This document shows, piece by piece, positions 5,557-7,741 of a stretch of DNA of 7,741 nucleotides; position 1 is the stretch's first letter; each line of letters opens with the position of its first letter. The notes under the pieces are model-generated. The model was not told the origin of the DNA. It made no database searches and was given only the letters and a program-made list of their open reading frames with translations. This stretch comes from Planctomycetota bacterium. GTDB taxonomy: Bacteria; Planctomycetota; UBA1135; GCA-002686595. The stretch spans positions 1-7,741 of the forward strand of contig JAQBVH010000128.1 in NCBI GenBank assembly GCA_027623615.1. The letters are read 5' to 3'. Position numbers and translations under genes: made by a program.

Positions 5557-6369
5557 ATGCCCTCCCCCCAGCTCGCCTGGCTCCAGGTCCTCGGCGACCT
5601 CCAGCGCGCAGGCACTCCCTGCGCCATGGTCACCGTAACCGGCACCCTCGGCAGCGCGCCGCGGGAGGCCGGAGCGCGGATGATCGTGGCGCAGGGGCGG
5701 CTCGCATGGGGGACGATCGGTGGCGGTAACCTCGAGAAGCTCGCGATCGAGCGCGCGAGTGAGGCCCTGCGCGTCGGAGGCGCCCAGGCGCAGGCCTTCG
5801 ACGTACCGCTCGCCGAGTCCGCCGGACAGTGCTGCGGCGGCAAGGTGGCCCTGTTCCTCGAGACCTTCCCCTGGCGACGGCCGCAGATCGTCGTGTTCGG
5901 GGCCGGGCACGTGGGCCAGGCCATCGGGGGGCTGGCTCCCTGGCTCGGGACCGATGTCGTCCTGATCGACTCGCGCGACGAGGCCACCCTCGAGCCGACT
6001 CTCGCTGAGGAACGCCCCTATGAGCTGCGCTTTCTCGACGCCCCTGAGTCCGAGGTCGCCGAGCTCGCGCCCGGGTCTCTCGTCCTCATCCTCACCCACA
6101 GTCACGCCCTCGATCTCGAGATCCTGAACGCGGCGCTCGACCGCGCTGACCTCGCCTACGTCGGGCTGATCGGCTCCGAGCGCAAGTGGGCGCGCTTCCA
6201 GCAGCGGCTCTTGCAGCGCGGTCGTAGCGCAGCGGAGCTCGCGCGGGTGACCTGCCCGATCGGGATCGGCCGGATCTCGAAGGAGCCCCGCGCGATCGCC
6301 CTTTCCGTCGCAGCGCAGCTGGTCGAGGTTCTTGGCCGGAGCGAGGCTGCAAACCAACCAGCTGGCTGA
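5557..6369 (+). CDS. xdhC: XdhC-family molybdenum cofactor maturation protein
   Basis: A 270-aa member of the XdhC/CoxF family. In Rhodobacter capsulatus, XdhC binds molybdenum cofactor, supports its sulfuration and delivers it to xanthine dehydrogenase in the cytosol. The N-terminal XdhC domain (about residues 8-75) shows GSAPREAGARM (32-42) and GTIGGGNLE (52-60); the conserved cysteine/glycine motif QCCGG is at 91-95. The C-terminal Rossmann-like domain (about 110-258) starts with FGAGHVG (114-120) and continues with ID at the second strand, THSHALD (180-186) and GLIGSERK (203-210). Length is normal for the family. ATG 5557 is preferred over an in-frame GTG at 5506 that overlaps the previous gene, because the domain begins right after 5557. 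No xanthine dehydrogenase or CO-dehydrogenase subunits are in the window, so its client is unknown. Confidence 0.92.
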   Translation: MPSPQLAWLQVLGDLQRAGTPCAMVTVTGTLGSAPREAGARMIVAQGRLAWGTIGGGNLEKLAIERASEALRVGGAQAQAFDVPLAESAGQCCGGKVALFLETFPWRRPQIVVFGAGHVGQAIGGLAPWLGTDVVLIDSRDEATLEPTLAEERPYELRFLDAPESEVAELAPGSLVLILTHSHALDLEILNAALDRADLAYVGLIGSERKWARFQQRLLQRGRSAAELARVTCPIGIGRISKEPRAIALSVAAQLVEVLGRSEAANQPAG

Positions 6370-6425
6370 GGCCGCGCGAGCGTTCGAATCCGGTGGGCGA
6401 AGCCTGTCCGGGCCACCGCGAGGCC
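6370..6425. repeat. Nested GC-rich stem-loop after xdhC, possible terminator
   Basis: Outer arms GGCC-g-CGCG (6370-6378) and CGCG-a-GGCC (6417-6425) pair with one internal mismatch. Inside, GGTGG (6392-6396) faces CCACC (6413-6417), and GGC-GAA-GCC (6396-6404) can form a mini-hairpin, so some pairs compete. It begins at the last base of the xdhC stop codon. There is no T-tract. It may separate xdhC from the sigma-factor transcript, or be a by-product of high GC. Confidence 0.3.
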
Positions 6426-6455
6426 CTGCGCGTAGCCCAGGTCGAGACGGCCCTG

Positions 6456-6483
6456 TTGCCAGACCGCCCGCCCATGCCAAGCT
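6456..6483 (+). promoter_or_regulatory. Weak promoter candidate before the second ECF gene
   Basis: TTGCCA (6456-6461) and CAAGCT (6478-6483) are separated by 16 bp, and the second hexamer ends 7 bases before ATG 6491, as in the other putative leaderless starts. The -10 match is imperfect because its first base is C rather than T, so it is a tentative call based mainly on spacing. Confidence 0.3.
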
Positions 6484-6490
6484 GGAACCC

Positions 6491-7087
6491 ATGTCCACCG
6501 CCCTCGGGTCCACGTCCGGCTCCTTGATCTCGGGCCTGCGTCGCAATGACGCCCAGGCTTGGGAGCGGCTGGTCGACCTGTACGGTCCGCTGGTCCACAG
6601 CTGGTGTCGCCGCTCCAACCTGTCGGACGCGGACATCGCCGACGTGTTCCAGGAGGTGTTTCGTACCGTCGCGAACAGCCTCGATCGCTTTCGGCGCGAC
6701 CAGCAGGGGGACACCTTCAGGGGATGGCTGCGCACGATCACACGCACGCGCATCGTCGACCTCGTTCGGCGCCGCGAGCGCGAGCCTGTCGGCGCGGGCG
6801 GCAGCAGCATTCAGCGACGCATGCAGCTCGTGCCCGAGCTGGAGGCGCCCGCCAGCAGCGTCGGCATCGACCCGGCCACTCGCGCGCTGCTCGCTCGCGC
6901 GCTCAGCGCGGTCCAGGCGGCGGTCAAGGCGCGCACTTTCCAGGCGTTCCAGATGACCGCCGTGCAGGGACGACCGACCGAGGACGTGGCCGCCGAGCTC
7001 GGCATGTCGGTCGGGGCCGTGCGCGTCGCCAAGTGTCGCGTGCTCCAGCGACTGCGCGTCGAGCTGGGCGAGACCAGCGCCGGTTGA
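6491..7087 (+). CDS. ECF-type RNA polymerase sigma factor paired with a kinase
   Basis: A 198-aa sigma-70 family protein with only regions 2 and 4. Region 2 covers about residues 23-95 with the typical DIADVFQEVFRTV stretch (48-60), an FRGWL segment (76-80) and a basic RRRERE run (93-98). A variable linker (about 99-130) precedes region 4 (about 133-190), whose DNA-binding helix-turn-helix includes EDVAAELGMSVGAVRVAK (164-181). This style of region 4 resembles sigma factors common in planctomycetes, many of which are encoded beside Ser/Thr kinases. The kinase gene starts 22 bp downstream, supporting a shared operon in which kinase signalling controls sigma activity. ATG 6491 is preferred over an in-frame TTG at 6332 that would run back into xdhC. 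No strong ribosome site is seen. Confidence 0.92.
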   Translation: MSTALGSTSGSLISGLRRNDAQAWERLVDLYGPLVHSWCRRSNLSDADIADVFQEVFRTVANSLDRFRRDQQGDTFRGWLRTITRTRIVDLVRRREREPVGAGGSSIQRRMQLVPELEAPASSVGIDPATRALLARALSAVQAAVKARTFQAFQMTAVQGRPTEDVAAELGMSVGAVRVAKCRVLQRLRVELGETSAG

Positions 7088-7109
7088 AACGCACCTGCGT
7101 TCCGCGAGC

Positions 7110-7741
7110 ATGAGCGATCCGGTCTGTCCCCCAACCGAGCGCCTCGAGGCCTTTGTGCGCGGCAAGCTCGAACCCGTCGCCTGGGAGGCAGTCGCCGCAC
7201 ACCTGGCCGGCTGCGAGGTCTGCGGGAGGCAGCTCGACGACTTCGACCTCGATCCCCTGGCCGCCGAGGTCGCGCAGCTCGCACCGGAGGACGCCGCCAG
7301 TCAGGTGCCCCTACATCTGACGCGGGCGGCCAAGGCGCTCTCCGCGGGTGCCCCGGCGCCCTTCGAGGATCCCGGCGCGCGCGCCGCGCGCTCGCTGAGC
7401 GCCGGACCGCAGCGCCTCGATCGCTTCGAGCTCCTCGCCGAGCTCGGGCACGGCTCCTTCGGTTGGGTCTTTCGCGCGCGGGACACGCGCCTCGACCGAC
7501 AGGTCGCCCTCAAGGTGCTGCGCGGGCAGGCGGACGAGGAGGACCAGGCGCGCTTCCTGCACGAGGCGCGCAGCGCCGCGCAGCTCGATCACCCCGGCAT
7601 CGTGCGCCTGTTCGAGACCGGGCGGACGGAGGACGGGGCCGCCTTCCTCGTGCACGAGCTCGTCGAGGGGGAGACCCTCGCCCGGCGCCTCGAGCACGGC
7701 CGGCTCGAGCGCAACGTCGTCGCGCGCTGGGTCGCCGAGCT
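7110..7741 (+). CDS. Ser/Thr protein kinase with N-terminal zinc-finger motif (partial, 3' end missing)
   Basis: The frame is open from ATG 7110 to the window edge (210 codons), so the C-terminus is missing. Residues 6-38 carry C6-x24-H31-x3-C35-x2-C38, the spacing of zinc-binding anti-sigma (zf-HC2/ZAS-like) domains. A variable linker (about 45-100) follows. The eukaryotic-type kinase domain begins near residue 104 with the glycine loop G-x-G-x-x-G (G113, G115, G118), the ATP-anchoring Lys135 in VALKVL, the helix-C Glu152 and the hinge-like FLVHELVEG. The catalytic HRD and DFG motifs would lie beyond the edge and cannot be checked. It starts 22 bp after the ECF sigma gene. The zinc-finger motif could bind that sigma factor, and the kinase could phosphorylate it or an associated protein. 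Membrane segments or sensor domains may follow outside the window. Confidence 0.9.
   Translation, partial: MSDPVCPPTERLEAFVRGKLEPVAWEAVAAHLAGCEVCGRQLDDFDLDPLAAEVAQLAPEDAASQVPLHLTRAAKALSAGAPAPFEDPGARAARSLSAGPQRLDRFELLAELGHGSFGWVFRARDTRLDRQVALKVLRGQADEEDQARFLHEARSAAQLDHPGIVRLFETGRTEDGAAFLVHELVEGETLARRLEHGRLERNVVARWVAE

Noticed and set aside
6382..6391. GTTCGAATCC resembling a tRNA T-loop, a possible tRNA remnant or att site
   Set aside because: The flanking bases do not pair as a T stem, there is no cloverleaf around it, and similarity to the tRNA-Val end is only about ten bases.
6332..6490. TTG 6332 as an upstream start for the second sigma factor
   Set aside because: It would run into xdhC and across the stem-loop; sigma region 2 begins normally after ATG 6491.
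5320..6810. Minus-strand open frame of 496 codons across xdhC
   Set aside because: It is antisense to the unmistakable xdhC and to parts of two other genes; long antisense frames are expected at this GC content.
1..7741. CRISPR array, insertion sequence, integrase or prophage genes
   Set aside because: No regularly spaced direct repeats, transposase or recombinase motifs, or terminal inverted repeats with target duplications were seen.

Overview
The window is GC-rich with strong G/C third-position bias, and every supported gene reads on the + strand. Two ECF sigma factors, one of them 22 bp upstream of a Ser/Thr protein kinase with an N-terminal zinc-finger-like motif, and largely Shine-Dalgarno-free starts point to Planctomycetota or a relative. 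This is inferred from gene style; no phylogenetic marker was compared.

Layout: (1) 1-126 is a leader with no confident gene. (2) 127-2238 is ligA, a complete NAD+-dependent DNA ligase. (3) 2249-2929 is an ECF sigma factor; its apparent -10 box is built from the ligA stop codon. (4) 2952-3084 is a tRNA-Val(CAC) gene with its own promoter and an encoded CCA end. (5) 3085-3372 is gene-free and holds short hairpins and palindromes. (6) 3373-5522 is a translationally coupled pair I do not recognise: a 123-aa cytosolic protein and a 593-aa exported probable lipoprotein with a helical middle and a beta-barrel-like C-terminus. (7) 5557-6369 is xdhC, a molybdenum-cofactor maturation chaperone, without its enzyme in view. 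(8) 6491-7087 is a second ECF sigma factor, followed by (9) the kinase, which runs off the right edge.

Functionally the window mixes housekeeping (ligase, tRNA-Val), an enzyme-maturation factor, two transcription regulators and an envelope-directed unknown module. The sigma factor and kinase at the right end very probably form one signalling unit. The part most likely to be undescribed is the two-gene module at 3373-5522. It lies downstream of a tRNA gene and looks somewhat less GC-rich than its flanks, but I see no integrase or second att copy here. A recurring theme is a TAnnnT hexamer exactly 7 bp before an ATG (2249 and 5557), which suggests leaderless transcription.
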